Positions 52,553 to 64,000 of a DNA stretch of 64,000 nucleotides are shown piece after piece (the stretch's first letter is position 1; each line of letters begins with the position of its first letter). Source of the DNA: Apus apus (Eukaryota > Chordata > Aves > Apodiformes > Apodidae); contig NC_067290.1 in assembly GCF_020740795.1 (NCBI RefSeq), positions 16,660,001 through 16,724,000 of the forward strand, in the 5' to 3' direction. The position numbers were made by a program, and so were the translations under genes. The notes under the pieces were generated by a model that was given only the letters and a program-made list of their open reading frames with translations, was not told the origin of the DNA and ran no database searches.

Positions 52553-53040
52553 TTTATTTCATTTCTCTTTCCTCAGACTAAAAAATGAAGCTGTATACAT
52601 GGAAACCAAATACATTTCTCATGGAAAATAGAATAATAAAGGAGCATGTGTGTGAAAAGAAAGATAAGAGAAAGCACAGCATGTTCCTGCAGAATCTGGC
52701 AGCAGAAGGACAACGTGGAAGCAAAATAGTTTGCTGACAAACTAGAAAGACAAGGTTATTGATGCCTCTGAGAAAATACTCCCACAACAAACCATAGCCT
52801 CAAATCCACTTGGCAAACAGATGGCACTGGGGTTGTTTGATACCTGATGGAAACACTTAGCTCTGCCTTTTCCCATGCCAGCCATTTTCACCACACTTAG
52901 AAGAGTGTGAATCACAAGCTTTGTTCCCAAAGAGTCATAGTTACCACCTGGGTTCTGCAGAAAACTTCTGCTGAAATAACTGTAGGCAAAACTTGAATTG
53001 TCTTTATTCCAAGTTGTTTTCTTCAGGTCAGTCTGGTCTC
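52553..53040 (-). other. LMOD3: LMOD3 3'UTR with poly(A) signal
   Basis: The sequence follows the LMOD3 stop codon on the minus strand. An AATAAA on the minus strand is at 52553-52558. An earlier one lies near 53001-53006, only about 35 nt past the stop, which would give an unusually short 3'UTR. Confidence 0.5.
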
Positions 53041-56000
53041 TCACTCCAGCTGCTTTGGCAATGGCACCTAGACAAGGACAGTAAGCATTAGCAGGAGGAA
53101 ATTTCTCAGTTATATTTCCTAAAGCAGTTTAGTTGAATAAAAACCTGCAAAAAGTGTAAAAGGATCAAAAATAAAAGAGATGTGAGCTCCAAGGAACTGT
53201 GGTTGGGAATTGCTTTTGTTTGCAATTCCCTACTTGCTATTTGCAATTCTTAATGCCCAGGAAATCAATTTGCAAACAATGAGTCCCACCATGGAGCAAA
53301 CCCACACAGCTCAGCTCAAGCAGTAAAACCTGATTTTAGAGATGAAGCTGAGGATATTGAGGCAAATAAGGAGTTACCAGGATCACATAGGCAGGGGAGA
53401 ATAAAACACCAATGCCCCAAATCCAAGCCCTTTAACCCACTGACAGGGAACCAAAAAAACCCACAAAAGAACAACTCCCAAATCCCAGCACGTGTCCGTT
53501 TCTTCACTTTTCCATGGGCTGTGATAGCAATTGTTATCTGGCCCATTTAGAATGGACCATGAATTGATTCCTCCACCCCAAACGCCAGAGCTCTCCTTTA
53601 TAAAAACCTCCCAAGGATTCTGGGGGGAATGGATGTAGCCAAGCTGGACTGGACAAGAGAAACACATCCCCAAAACTTGGTTTGAGGGCAGAACCATTAC
53701 ATTAAACCTGGAGCAGGGTCACTGCAGGACCCGCCTCTGCCAAAATTTCAGGACAAACTACTCTCTGGAGTTACTGAGGGAACAATTACTTCTGTGCAGG
53801 TATAAGTGAAAGCAAACGTGGCCCACTACACAAAAATATCAATATTAAACAAAATAGGTATCACAAAACAATACTTGACAATTTTAAATTGTAAAGGATT
53901 TTGTGTCCTGTTCCTCTAGCCTTAGCAACACAAGCAGATGCATCAACATCACTAGCTACAAATACATCAATGAGCTTTTAACGTTCCTTAAACAATGGTA
54001 CAATGCAAAGAAATACATTTTAGGAAAGCAAAAGGTTCAATCTGGTGGCCAGCAATTTGAGAGGTGGCCCATGAATTTGGTACCCAAGTAAGAGCATCAC
54101 CAAGAGGCAGTTATCACAGTTTGGCACTTCCCCTTCACACTAAAACTTTTAATTTATTTGAAACCAGAGCAAGCAAAGGCAATCCTGGACCACAGCTGTA
54201 CCACAGACCCTTCTCACTTCCCACAGCCTTGGCCTGGTGAGTTTGTGGCAGCACTGAAGGAGGTAACTCACCCTGACCCCACCGCAGGGCAGGGGAGCAG
54301 GGCCAGGACATCACTGCAAAGCCAGGTCCTGCCTCCGGGCAGTTCCTGAAGTGACTTTGGGTGAGCTGTTTTGCTGCCTGTGTTTCAGTTTATCCTTCAT
54401 CAAATGAGCCAAGTGTCAGTGCTTTCTGGTGTAAAGTAAGAGCTAGAGCAAAGCAGGGCTGCTGAAAAGAGAAACACATTTTTTTATGGAAGACTGAAGA
54501 CAGACTAATGTGAAAAATAATACCTGCTGCTCTCCTGAAGCAAACATCTTCTACTAGCACTTGCCTATCATAACTAATACACTGTTACTAGTGTGCTGAC
54601 ATCGAGTTTCTCTGGTTTTGTTTCTCCCCCAAGTGAACTGCCTTTCTTTTTCCCTTGTGGCTGCAGACTGGCATGCATGAGGCTGCAGCCTCTGGAGCGC
54701 TGGGTGGGATCCCCTCCCCTGCCCACCTCCCCAGGCACTCACCGGTTTGAGATAAGCCACGTTACTCTGGCGAATGTCGTTTAGCAGCTGATCTCTCGGG
54801 GTTATTTCCACCAGGGGTGGTGGCCTTCTCCTGGGAACTGGTTTGAGGGTTTTGATGACGTCTTTGAGGTTGGTTTTCTCGGCGGGTTCCACGTACTCTG
54901 GCACGGCGGGTTTGCGCTGGGTCTTCTTCAGCTTGACCACCCTGAAGCTGCTGGGCTCCTCCCTGCGTGGCTGCTCGGGGGGTGGCTGCCTCACGTTCTC
55001 CTGCCTTTTGCTCAGAGACATAGCTGCAGGGACGGGTGGTTTTGGGGCTCGTGGGGGTTCATGCATCATCGGCTGGGGCAGCGGACCCCCCAGCATTTCC
55101 CACATCCCAGGAGGCAACCCAAGTCCATTTTCCAGCATGGCTATCAACTCCCTCTGCTCCTTCATTTGCTGCTGCCTCTGCTCCTCTTGCCTCTTTTGCC
55201 TCTGCTTGTCCAGGTTTCTGCTGAGCAGGTTGGTCACCACCATCCTGGGCCCTGGCAGTTCAAAATGATACCCCATTTTAAGGAGGGTAGAGTTGGCTTT
55301 CAGCAGCCTAGCAATCTCCATTTCTGCCTGGTGGCCCAGCATGCTCCTCTGGTTGTGAAAGCGAAGCTCCGTCAGCGTCTCATTGTACTGCAGGCACCTC
55401 ATGATTGCAACGATCCCTTTGCCAGAGATGAAGTTGGAGTCAATGTTCAAGGTGGTGATGCTCCTGTTTTCCCGCAGCATGTTGGCCACCGCAAAAGCCA
55501 CGTTGTCATCAGCCCCCACATTGGCCAAGCTGAAAGTTTTTATGTTCTTATTCTTTTTCATGGCATTGACAAAATCTATCAGCATTTCTTTGGGGACGTT
55601 TTCTATGTTGTTCAGGTTGAGCTCTTTCATGTCTGGGTTGTTTTTCCGGACTTTCTCCAGACTCTCTTCTAAATTAGTTTGATTTCCTGAAGGCCTGGCA
55701 CTTATTTTCATGAAGCTGGTATCCAGTGCTAACTTTTTTGGGATGTTTAATTTTGAAATTTTCTTCTCATTTTCATTTGGCTTTTCTGTGACTTGTCCAG
55801 GTTCTGTACCTGGTTTCTTACTTATCTGATCGCTCAGATGGTTTGCCTTGGTGTAAGTCTCCTTTCCTTCTGATTCAGTCTCATCTTCGTCTTTCTTCTC
55901 TGCTTCTTTCTCCTCCTCCCTCTCCCTATCACTTCCATTTTTGTTTGTCTCCCCATGTTGTGCTCCTGAGTTGGAAAAGTGCTCATTTTTGTAATGTCTC

Positions 56001-58229
56001 TCTTTTGCCTCTGCTCCTGGCACCCTCCCGCTGGCCGCCTCTCTGCTGCCACCGGCCTTGCCTTCCTGCTCCTCCTCAGCACTTCTCTGAGAAAGACAAA
56101 AACTCACAGCTGAAATAATCGAACACAGCTTTTTTACATAAACTTCCTGCTCAAATAAACACGTAGTGGCTGGTTTTGGATACCTCTGTGCCCATACGTT
56201 GTAAAATCCTTAGGAGTGTCATGACCTGTAGGCCAGGGTTGCTCTGGCTTCCTTGGGAACCAGGAATGATTGCTCTTAAAAGCAGCTGCAAACCACATTC
56301 TCATCTTTGCTTATTAAATGAAATCCTGACAATTACATCCTGTACATATTTAATGCTATGTTCAGGTGGCCTTTGAACCCTTCTAGGGGTTAACAGTGTC
56401 TGATCCAAAGTCTATTTTCTGGATTTTGTGTCACTTTTATTGTTTCCTTGACAAGAGAGAATGTTTGTTTGTATGTCACACACCACTGGGAATCAGTTCC
56501 AACTTCTGACTGTTTCCTCAGCCCAAGGGCGAGCAAAGAGAGCACATGGTAACACCGGGGGAGTCACCCAGCATGTGAGACAAGGCTGCCTGCTCTGGTG
56601 CCTGCCGGAGCATCACAGCTAAGAAAGCACAACACTGAAGGGAAAGCAAAATATTAGCTCAGTTTTATTTTCAGCCCAGAGATAGGAAATTGGACTCTGC
56701 TGTAAAGCAGACGGGGCTTCCACTATCACAATAAAATCAGCTGCAAACTTTTACCATCTCCAGAGACCCTCCTAACTGAGAAGTTTTTTCCAAACACCTT
56801 TTTTTCCAGTGGATCCTTCAACACTGAGAGGTGCTTATAAAGTGCTAATAAAGATCAAGTTATTTTCCTAAAATATTTGCACAAGTTCAGGCAGGGCAAT
56901 GTCATGGCTTGGGCTTCACCATAAGTCAGGCAAAATAGTGACAAAGTCACCTCTGCCCTTGGGGCTGTGGTTCCTATTTGCTGTGGCAGTGGATGGGTTT
57001 AGAATGGGGCTTGCTTGACCAGCTGTGAATGAGGCAGGCAGCTCTACACTCAAATTCCAGATTTAACTTCAGAAGTGTTTTTTTTAAAAAATGGTTTCTT
57101 TGAGAATAACAGTATTATGGGAGAGGAAAAAACCACAGATCTCTCCCTCTCTGCAGAGATAGCCCATGAAACCTGCCCTGGGCAGTCCATGATATACTGG
57201 GCTGTTGTGTATAAGCAAAGCCACTAATGTTTAAAAAAAACACAAAATAACAACAACAACAACAAAAACAACCAAAAATAAGTTATCTCAAATTCACTTG
57301 GGTTCAGGTACAGATTAATTTAATCTAGCCAAGTTTCCATTCTATTAGCCTATTTTTAAGTGTGGCTCTCATCTTGTAAAATACCTAAGTATGACCTTAA
57401 CTTTATTTCAAAGTCATAGGGATAGCAAAATAAGTTTAAGTACTGTGTTGAAAAGGGTTGGGCTAATTAATGGAGTTTGCATGCTTGGTTGTTAGTGAGT
57501 GTTTCACATTGTTAAAAGGTTTTGGGGGTTTGGCCAGTATGACATTAAATTCTTTTAATTAGTTTAATACATATTATTAATGTAGTCTTCTAGGGAAAAG
57601 CAATACAGTGTTGTGCTGCATGTGAAGTCAAACAAATTTGATTTACATCCTCCTTGATTTTACGATGATTTCTCAGTGATTTGCTTTATGGAAACAAAAT
57701 CCGGTGTTTTGTTTTTTCTTCTCATATTGAAAAGCTTTAAGTAAATATTTGGGAAAAGCAATTAGAAAATGACTAAACCTGATGTCAGGCCAAGCTGGAT
57801 CCTGACATTGCCAAGGCTTTTTAAAATTTGTTTTTACTGTACCTTACGTCAGGGACAGCAGCAGGCTAAGGTATTAAAGCTATAAAACAGATCCCACAGC
57901 AAATGCATAATAAATATTTGTGATTTTTTGCATGTTACCTCAGAGGGCAAGAGGGTGACGGGAACTCTCTCATCCTCGAGCATGCGTCTGGATGCCTTCT
58001 GCCAGTACAGGTAGTCAACCAGGGACCTGTGGTCAAAGCTTCCTGTGGGGGGTTTCTCTGTCTGATCCTTCTGTATCATCCCAGTTGGGACTTGGGGGTC
58101 TGGGGCCATGACTTCCATCTCACACTGCAGCTCCTTCAGCTCCTCAGGGGACAGGTTGGCCAGGATTTCATCCTCATCGATGTCTTCAGGGCACACTTCT
58201 TCATCAGAGTTTTGGCTGAATTCAGACAT
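53041..58229 (-). CDS. LMOD3: LMOD3, leiomodin 3 (muscle actin filament nucleator)
   Basis: Leiomodin 3 nucleates and stabilises thin filaments in skeletal and cardiac muscle; loss of human LMOD3 causes nemaline myopathy. Three coding exons, 57939-58229, 54743-56086 and 53041-53067, sum to 1662 nt, 553 aa (human 560). The N-terminal tropomodulin-like actin/tropomyosin-binding region includes [18 protein letters not shown] and [21 protein letters not shown] Lys/Glu-rich acidic disordered stretch follows in the first part of exon 2. Then comes the leucine-rich-repeat domain ([57 protein letters not shown]). Next are a Glu/Gln/Arg-rich helix, proline-rich segments, and a C-terminal WH2 motif ([17 protein letters not shown]). 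The last exon encodes only VPLPKQLE and the stop, matching human VQLPKELA. The 5'UTR of the first coding exon begins after a splice acceptor at 58266. Confidence 0.97.
57247..57273. repeat. (CAA)n microsatellite
   Basis: A run of CAA units with an A-rich flank lies in the LMOD3 intron between the first and second coding exons. The rest of the intron shows no other element that I recognise. Confidence 0.8.
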
Positions 58230-58265
58230 GTTCTTTCCTCTCTTCTTCCTCTGTTCTTTTTAAAC
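58230..58265 (-). other. LMOD3: LMOD3 5'UTR part of the first coding exon
   Basis: On the minus strand a pyrimidine tract ends in CTTTAG, followed by 36 nt of purine-rich leader before the start codon (58227-58229). This implies at least one non-coding exon further upstream, which I could not locate. The gene lacks a CpG island, as expected for a muscle-specific gene. Confidence 0.55.
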
Positions 58266-61200
58266 CTAAAGAGAAAGATAAATTTTAAGGGATTTTTACT
58301 TTTCCCTCCTTCACAAGCAGTAGTTCATTCGGTTAAATCGACAGCTTCATGTTTTGGTCATGAGCTGCAGCAGCTCTGGGGCTCAGTGTGGGAGGCAGAC
58401 AGTGCAGCTAAGTCTATATTAAGCTGCACTTGGCTGGATAAAGAGAATTTATGGTGATGCTGCCGTGCTCCGTTTTCAGCAACCTGTCAGCTGTGCAAAC
58501 CCTTCTGACATTTCAGTGCAGCTGGTGCCTCCCCATTGAGCGAGGCAGGAGACCGGCCTTTCCTAGAGGCCTCACAGTGTGCCTGGGGGTGCATGGAGGG
58601 ACCTCAGTGGAACCTGCGAGGTGTGCAGAAAGAATCAGCACAAGGTTTCTGTATCCATCACGTCTCAGAGACCCCAGAATGGGTGGGGACTGCAGACCAT
58701 TCGCTGCCTTTAGCCAGGCCTATAGCCTGAGTGAATATTGCAGGTGGTTTGGTGGGAGCGCGGCCGTCGCACAACTGATGAGCTCTCCCAAACACCAGAT
58801 CCTGGTTAAGGTAAAAGTCCTCCAAAGTGGAAAATGGCAAGTGAAGAGTTGGTACAGTGTATACATTGTGCCTGGGGACAGGGAACCCTGTGGGGATGGG
58901 CACCAGCCCTTTGAACCAGCCTGGGCAGCCCAACAGGGAACGTTTCCCACAGCACATCCACGGCTGCTCCCAGCCAGCCCACCCCAAGGCAGCACCAAGG
59001 CTCTGTACCTTGGGTGGCCTGGCTCTGCCATGGACATTGTTTGTCTTGTTGACAGAACTTGGCTGACAGCTGATCCCAAGTTCACCCTTTCCCAACTTCT
59101 TTTTTTTTTTTAATTTTTTTTTTTAACAATTCATAAGCAACTACAATGATTTACTTTCCTAATATTAGTAGAGTTGATATAACTGTAGAAGATCACCTGA
59201 CATCCTTTTTTTCCCCCTAACTTTATCCATTCTTTGTTCAGAATATCTTATAGGCTTCTAAATTCAACATGGCAAACCAGAAAGAAGTTTGGTGATGAAT
59301 GCATTCCTGTCATAGGAAAGAAACCACAAAGGAGAGGCTGTGAAAACAAGCCCCACCAATTTTTTTAAACCATGTTTCTTGTTACAGCCTCAACCATGCT
59401 CTACTGGAGTCTGCCAGCAGCAGCAAAGTCTCTGCATGATGATGGTCCTTCTTTGCTGTGTTCAGAGCCCTGTTAACCTCTATTAAAAAGCCATAAACCA
59501 AAGGTCCTCATTTAATCGATGCTGTTACACAGTGGGGAAAAAGGGAAAAAGAAATAAGACTGAAGTAAGTAAAGGAAGGAACAACTAAACCCCAAGCCGA
59601 GAACATAATGACCGTTTGCCCTGTTGATATTTCAGGGGACATCCTTATTTTATATTATGCAGTAGCAAGCACAACAGCAGACCCACACATCAATCTATCT
59701 GGACTAGCATTTTTAACCCCCAGTGATTGGTGTCCATAATAGAGTCCATAAATGGTTTCCTGATATCAAATAAATCAATGTGCTTCAGTAGCTGGTATGT
59801 TATTCTCCCAAACGATGCTGTTTGGATCACAGAAGCTGTCTATTCAGTGGTTACTTATCACTTGCTAATTTCTTGACTGTAAATAAAGCCCCTGGCCACC
59901 TTCTTATATTTCCATGATCTTCAGCAGGCTGTCTTGGGCCATGGTCTTGTCAGATCTGCTAAGCTAAGTAGGGTCAAACCCATGAAGTTCTCTTGAAAAG
60001 CAAAACAGAGACACTGAGAACACTGTCATGAATCTGAAAAGCAAATTTTCTTCAAAGTAGAAATGTATCACTTGTCAATACTATGATTGGGAAACACTAC
60101 ACTTCTGGGAGCAATGCCTTCTCCACCAGATGCAGAGCAAAGAGCTGCCTGGTGGCAACTCTCTCAGTGGCACAGGTGCTAATCCCACAGATTTCCAAGG
60201 TGGGTATCGCATTTTGCCTTCTTTAGGTTTCCTCCATAAATTACCTTGACTACAGGATTCACTTCCCTTTCTAACATGTTGCTTAGTGTTTTGGTGCACT
60301 GCAGACAGCACACTGAGGCAACAAAAAGCACCCTCCAGGCTGGGGACACACTCATGGCCAAACCTGGAAGTCCTTCCCAAAGCAAAACTCCAATCTTCTT
60401 CCCAACGACATTTGCAGTTATTCTCCTTGGACCTATCCAAAATAGTTGCTCATTCCTCAACCTGTATTAAGACAGGAAAGCCACTTCCATCAGTAGCACT
60501 TGCTATTTTCATGCCAATTTGACACTTGCTCAGGGATCCTCAGACTAATAAGCTGCTGGATGAGGTGCTCTGTTACCAAACGTGGAGCTGTGCCAGCAGC
60601 TACGCTCAAAGCACGAGCAGAAGACATGAAGTACCTGCAGTGATCACAAAGTGATCCCTACAGGTTCCAGCTCAAAATTAATGCTAAGTAGGTACCTAAC
60701 AAGTGTTGAATGAAAGTACTTTGGGAGCAAACTGATAGAAGAAAAGGTCTGCCCTTGGTAATGAACAATTCATACTGTTCCTACAGCAGGTCCTGGCTTT
60801 TGGACGAACTCTTGCATGAAAGCCAGCAGGCTCTTGTTTCATTTCATTGATTTTTCTCATTTGTGCATTTTCTTCAAAACTTCCAACCTATCTCTCTTGA
60901 GAGCAAAAGAGTTGACAAGAGGAGCTGGCTCCTGTGTCACCATTTGACACAAAGCTGGCCATCAAACCATGCTTAAAGTGCCTAAAACGTGTTCTATTTT
61001 TAAGGTCATTGATGGGACACATGCTGACGATGCCAAATGCTTGAGAGCAATTTCTGTAACGTTGGCTTTCATCTTTTTGCTTGTAAAACCCCTGCTTTTA
61101 TTTCCCTGTACTACCCATCCATGGCATTTCCATGGTATGAACTGGAACGAGCCTGAGTGTAACATAACCTTGCATCATTTTTGAGAAGCTCATAAACTTG

Positions 61201-64000
61201 ATGGGACAGTCTAAAATTGACAAACAGTGCCATACACCAAGTATGCCCAGCAGTGCAGTGTAATGCAATATGGGGATTATCAAGGGTCAGATGATGGGAT
61301 CTCAACAATAACAACCATTAAGTAACGAGAGCAATCGTAGAGAGACACCCTGTGGGAAAAACACCAGGGATCATCTCAGGAGAAAACCCAACCCACCACA
61401 CCTCCAACCTGATCCAGATATAAATATATCGGATTAAATTTGTTGCTTAAATAGATTAAGGACATCTGACTTTTGAGGTATTTGCCCAGGTTGATTGACA
61501 GGGAGCTGCAAAGTCAAGTCCCCGTGTCACCAAGCAGGCATGGTGGTGGCTGGTGTGGGGACAGGGGCACGAGCATGTCCAATGTAGCAATTGTTTACTA
61601 GTAACTCTACCTTTATTCTTACAATTTATCTATGCTGGGTTTTGTGAGGAGCATCGGGAGCAACAAAATCCTCACACTAAAACCAATAGCTGGCATAAAC
61701 TTCAAAATGTCCTTTCCCTTTTGCAGCCAAATATATAATTGTCAAACCTGAACTGTCTTAACACAACATTAAGGACTCTCGGAGGAGCAAAAGTCATCAT
61801 CATCACCTTTTGAACAAGTGATTGCCCCCATGTTGACATCAAGTGCTGAATTCAGTATAAGCCAGATTAGGTATGATAAGAAATGGAGTCATTTCAAGAA
61901 ACAATGTCACTCTTCACATTAAACATAGGGTGTATCTTTCTTCCATAGCATTCAAACCTCTCACAGCTCCATACCTTGTATCATCCTACCACTAGAACTT
62001 GTCCATGGGCAATGGTGCTGGCACCATTCTGAGGTGCAGATTTCATTATGCATGTGCAGGGCATGTCCTTCCCTAACCTCAGCCTGGGAACAGGTGGGAG
62101 GGTTTCTTCTAGAGTTACTCCAGCTGAGCCCTGGCTGGCTGCAAACTCTTCTCCATCTGCAACTCTTCGATGACACTCCAACAATAAAATACAACTTGAG
62201 ACAGGCAGGAGATACTCTGGGAGACGCAGTACATCCCTCTGCAGTCAAGGACTTGCTGAAGGATTTATGGTGATTCCCTTCATGAGGGACAGACACGGAT
62301 AATTAGGTTGGAGGGTTGGCAAGGAGCTGCTTCTTGGTTAAAGGTCTTGCTGCTTTTCCATGAAGGCCCTGATGTGTGTCCTGTGTCCTCCTGAGCCACC
62401 AGCACCAATCACAACTCACACCACCCCGTTTTCCAAGGAGGAAACATTACATCAGGTCTGACTTGCTGCATCAGGGTGTGGGGCAATTGTGTTCCACGAT
62501 AAAATCTGTCCTGGGAGATGATCCGTGTGGTCCTGAACCTGTGTCTAACAGCTGTGATGGGAAGGGGAAAGTCTGGTCAGACAAGTCAGGGGCTGTGCAT
62601 CTGAAAGGTGTCACCACCCTTACCAGCTGGCAGAGCAGGCACCACAGTGATGCTGGGAATGGGTGAAAAAGGGTCAACTTTGGAAAGCTCAGCCAGACAT
62701 TATGGACAACTCAATGTCACTTGGCCAGTTTGCGACAGAAGAGGGCAGGTGGAATAGAGAGTTAAACAGGAGGGAAAGGGGTGGATGACAATACAGCCAA
62801 TGTACAACTGCATTCTCTTCCTCTGTCCAGGCCCATGGAGGAATCAACCCCGAGGTCCCATCCTGTAGGTCTCAATGCTGAGGTCAGGCTTAGTGAATGA
62901 CCAGAGCCTTCAAGGTCCCAACCTCATGTTGGTGCAGAAAAGCACCAATTCTGGAATTACCAGCCACAATAAAATCCATCATACAAAGTTTGTACCTGAA
63001 AACAAACAGATACCACACACAGCCTCATCCCTTCCCCTGGGCCTGGGACAAAGGCCCATTTCCTCAGCACTTGTGAAAAAGCAAACACCTGCATATGCTG
63101 AAGCTCTCAGCTTTCTACCTTAGAAATGCAATAACTATGATAGAAGAGCACAAGGGAGATGGAAGCACAGTGTGAAAAGCAGAGATCTTCCTAGGAGAGG
63201 TATTAACTTATCCAGAAAGTGCCAGGCAATCTCCGGTCCCGGGAGCTTCTCCTCAGGCTCAGAAGCTGCCTGCAGAAGCAGCTCTCCTGCATTAATCCCC
63301 AAGACCAGGAGATGGAGCAAACCTTCAGCCTTCAAAGCATTTCCTACAAATATTTCGGGACTGGCTGGACCACCGTGAAGCTTTGCTGAGTACAAAACAT
63401 TGGTGCAACGTCCCTTAAGCTGAACAAGTCCAAGATTATGAATGAAAACTCAGCAGACACTCACAAGAGCCACATCAGATATTAAGTCACCTTGGCCAGC
63501 AAGTTTCACTGTGAGTGAACTCAGGTGAATTTTAAAGAATTGTGACCTTTAAAGGTTTGTCTGTACTCAGGGAGGGCACTCCAGGTCTGAGCCTCGTCCT
63601 TCCCCAGACCCTGTGCCAGAGGAATGTCAGACACCAGCCTCTCCAGGGCTCCTGGCAGCTCCCCACGGGAGTTTGTCCTCCCACATCTGTTCAAAACCAC
63701 AGGGGAAAAGCAGGCAGCAATTACAGACATCAGATGTGGCTTAATTTAGCACAGTGCCCTAATGCTTTTTTAAGGATTCCTGGCAAAAACCAATTCTAAC
63801 TCTCCATCCATCAACTCAAAAGCTCTCAGAAAGGCTCCATTACCTACGGTTTTATGTGGCTTTTTATTTCCCCTCCAAACTCTCATCATCAGCATCTTCT
63901 GCCTTCTAAAGAGAGAGGCATTTGTGGCACTAAAATCGAACCCTGTGGCTGCGTTGCATTGGTGTTCCGTGTTGTTCACCTCTTGGCTTCGTGCTGGATC
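58266..64000. other. Region upstream of LMOD3, no coding exon recognised
   Basis: In mammals FRMD4B follows LMOD3 on the same strand, so this stretch should hold LMOD3 promoter sequence and perhaps FRMD4B 3'UTR. I find no exon with the FERM or C-terminal FRMD4B sequence on either strand. Minus-strand AATAAA signals occur near 61097, 61612 and 63866. An A/T-rich tract lies at 59099-59125. Open frames up to 220 codons on the plus strand (58451-59113) show no motif. Confidence 0.5.
59746..59755. promoter_or_regulatory. CArG box (SRF-binding consensus) upstream of LMOD3
   Basis: The block CCATAAATGG matches the CC(A/T)6GG consensus exactly. It lies about 1.5 kb upstream of the LMOD3 start codon. 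Mouse Lmod3 is an established MRTF/SRF and MEF2 target. A random perfect match in 6 kb is not rare, so functional assignment is inference. Confidence 0.3.

Noticed and set aside
55061-55672. 203-codon plus-strand frame opposite LMOD3 exon 2
   Set aside because: Shadow of the LMOD3 coding exon, whose protein is clearly the real one.
58451-59113. 220-codon plus-strand frame upstream of LMOD3
   Set aside because: No motif or family resemblance; overlapping frames on the minus strand are nearly as long; it ends by running into a T-rich tract.
63770-63979. 69-codon minus-strand frame near the window end as a FRMD4B exon
   Set aside because: The translation does not resemble FRMD4B as I know it, and no splice-site pair supports it.
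1-64000. tRNA, rRNA, CRISPR arrays, operons or a novel defence-type system
   Set aside because: None is present to my reading; the window is an ordinary avian nuclear gene neighbourhood.

Overview
This is a vertebrate nuclear window, almost certainly from a bird. It holds intron-rich genes whose exons read as close orthologues of known vertebrate proteins, several CR1 LINE fragments of the avian/reptilian type, small introns, and CpG-island promoters. Nothing in it looks bacterial, viral or plasmid-borne. I cannot name the species from sequence alone.

Layout, in the order of human 3p14.1 (EOGT-TMF1-UBA3-ARL6IP5-LMOD3). About 1-5161 (-): the 5' coding part of EOGT, first six coding exons, cut by the left window edge; its likely promoter is the CpG island at 5950-7260. 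7260-8380: a short gap with a small minisatellite and two oppositely oriented CR1 pieces. 9906-24750 (-): TMF1, complete in 17 coding exons, with a probable 3'UTR reaching about 8380-8450 and a CpG island at 24360-25030. 26032-39437 (-): UBA3, complete in 18 coding exons, CpG-island promoter at 38870-39730. 41311-49572 (+): ARL6IP5, complete in 3 exons, CpG-island promoter, head to head with UBA3. 53041-58229 (-): LMOD3, complete in 3 coding exons, no CpG island, convergent with ARL6IP5. 58266-64000: no coding exon recognised; in mammals the next gene is FRMD4B.

The genes are syntenic neighbours, not an operon or pathway. EOGT adds O-GlcNAc to EGF repeats in the ER lumen. TMF1 is a Golgi coiled-coil tether. 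UBA3 is the catalytic half of the NEDD8 E1. ARL6IP5 is an ER PRA1-family membrane protein. LMOD3 nucleates actin filaments in muscle. Exon borders were placed by hand from GT/AG sites, reading frame and remembered human orthologues. Summed exons give 1106 aa for TMF1, 463 for UBA3, 188 for ARL6IP5 and 553 for LMOD3, all in frame and close to human lengths.

I found no convincing undescribed system. The most useful second looks are a ZNF143/YY1-like motif pair at the UBA3 start codon, a conserved in-frame 42-nt cassette exon in UBA3, a CR1 next to the ARL6IP5 promoter, a G-run block just inside ARL6IP5 intron 1, and a 227-codon open frame of unknown meaning between ARL6IP5 and LMOD3.
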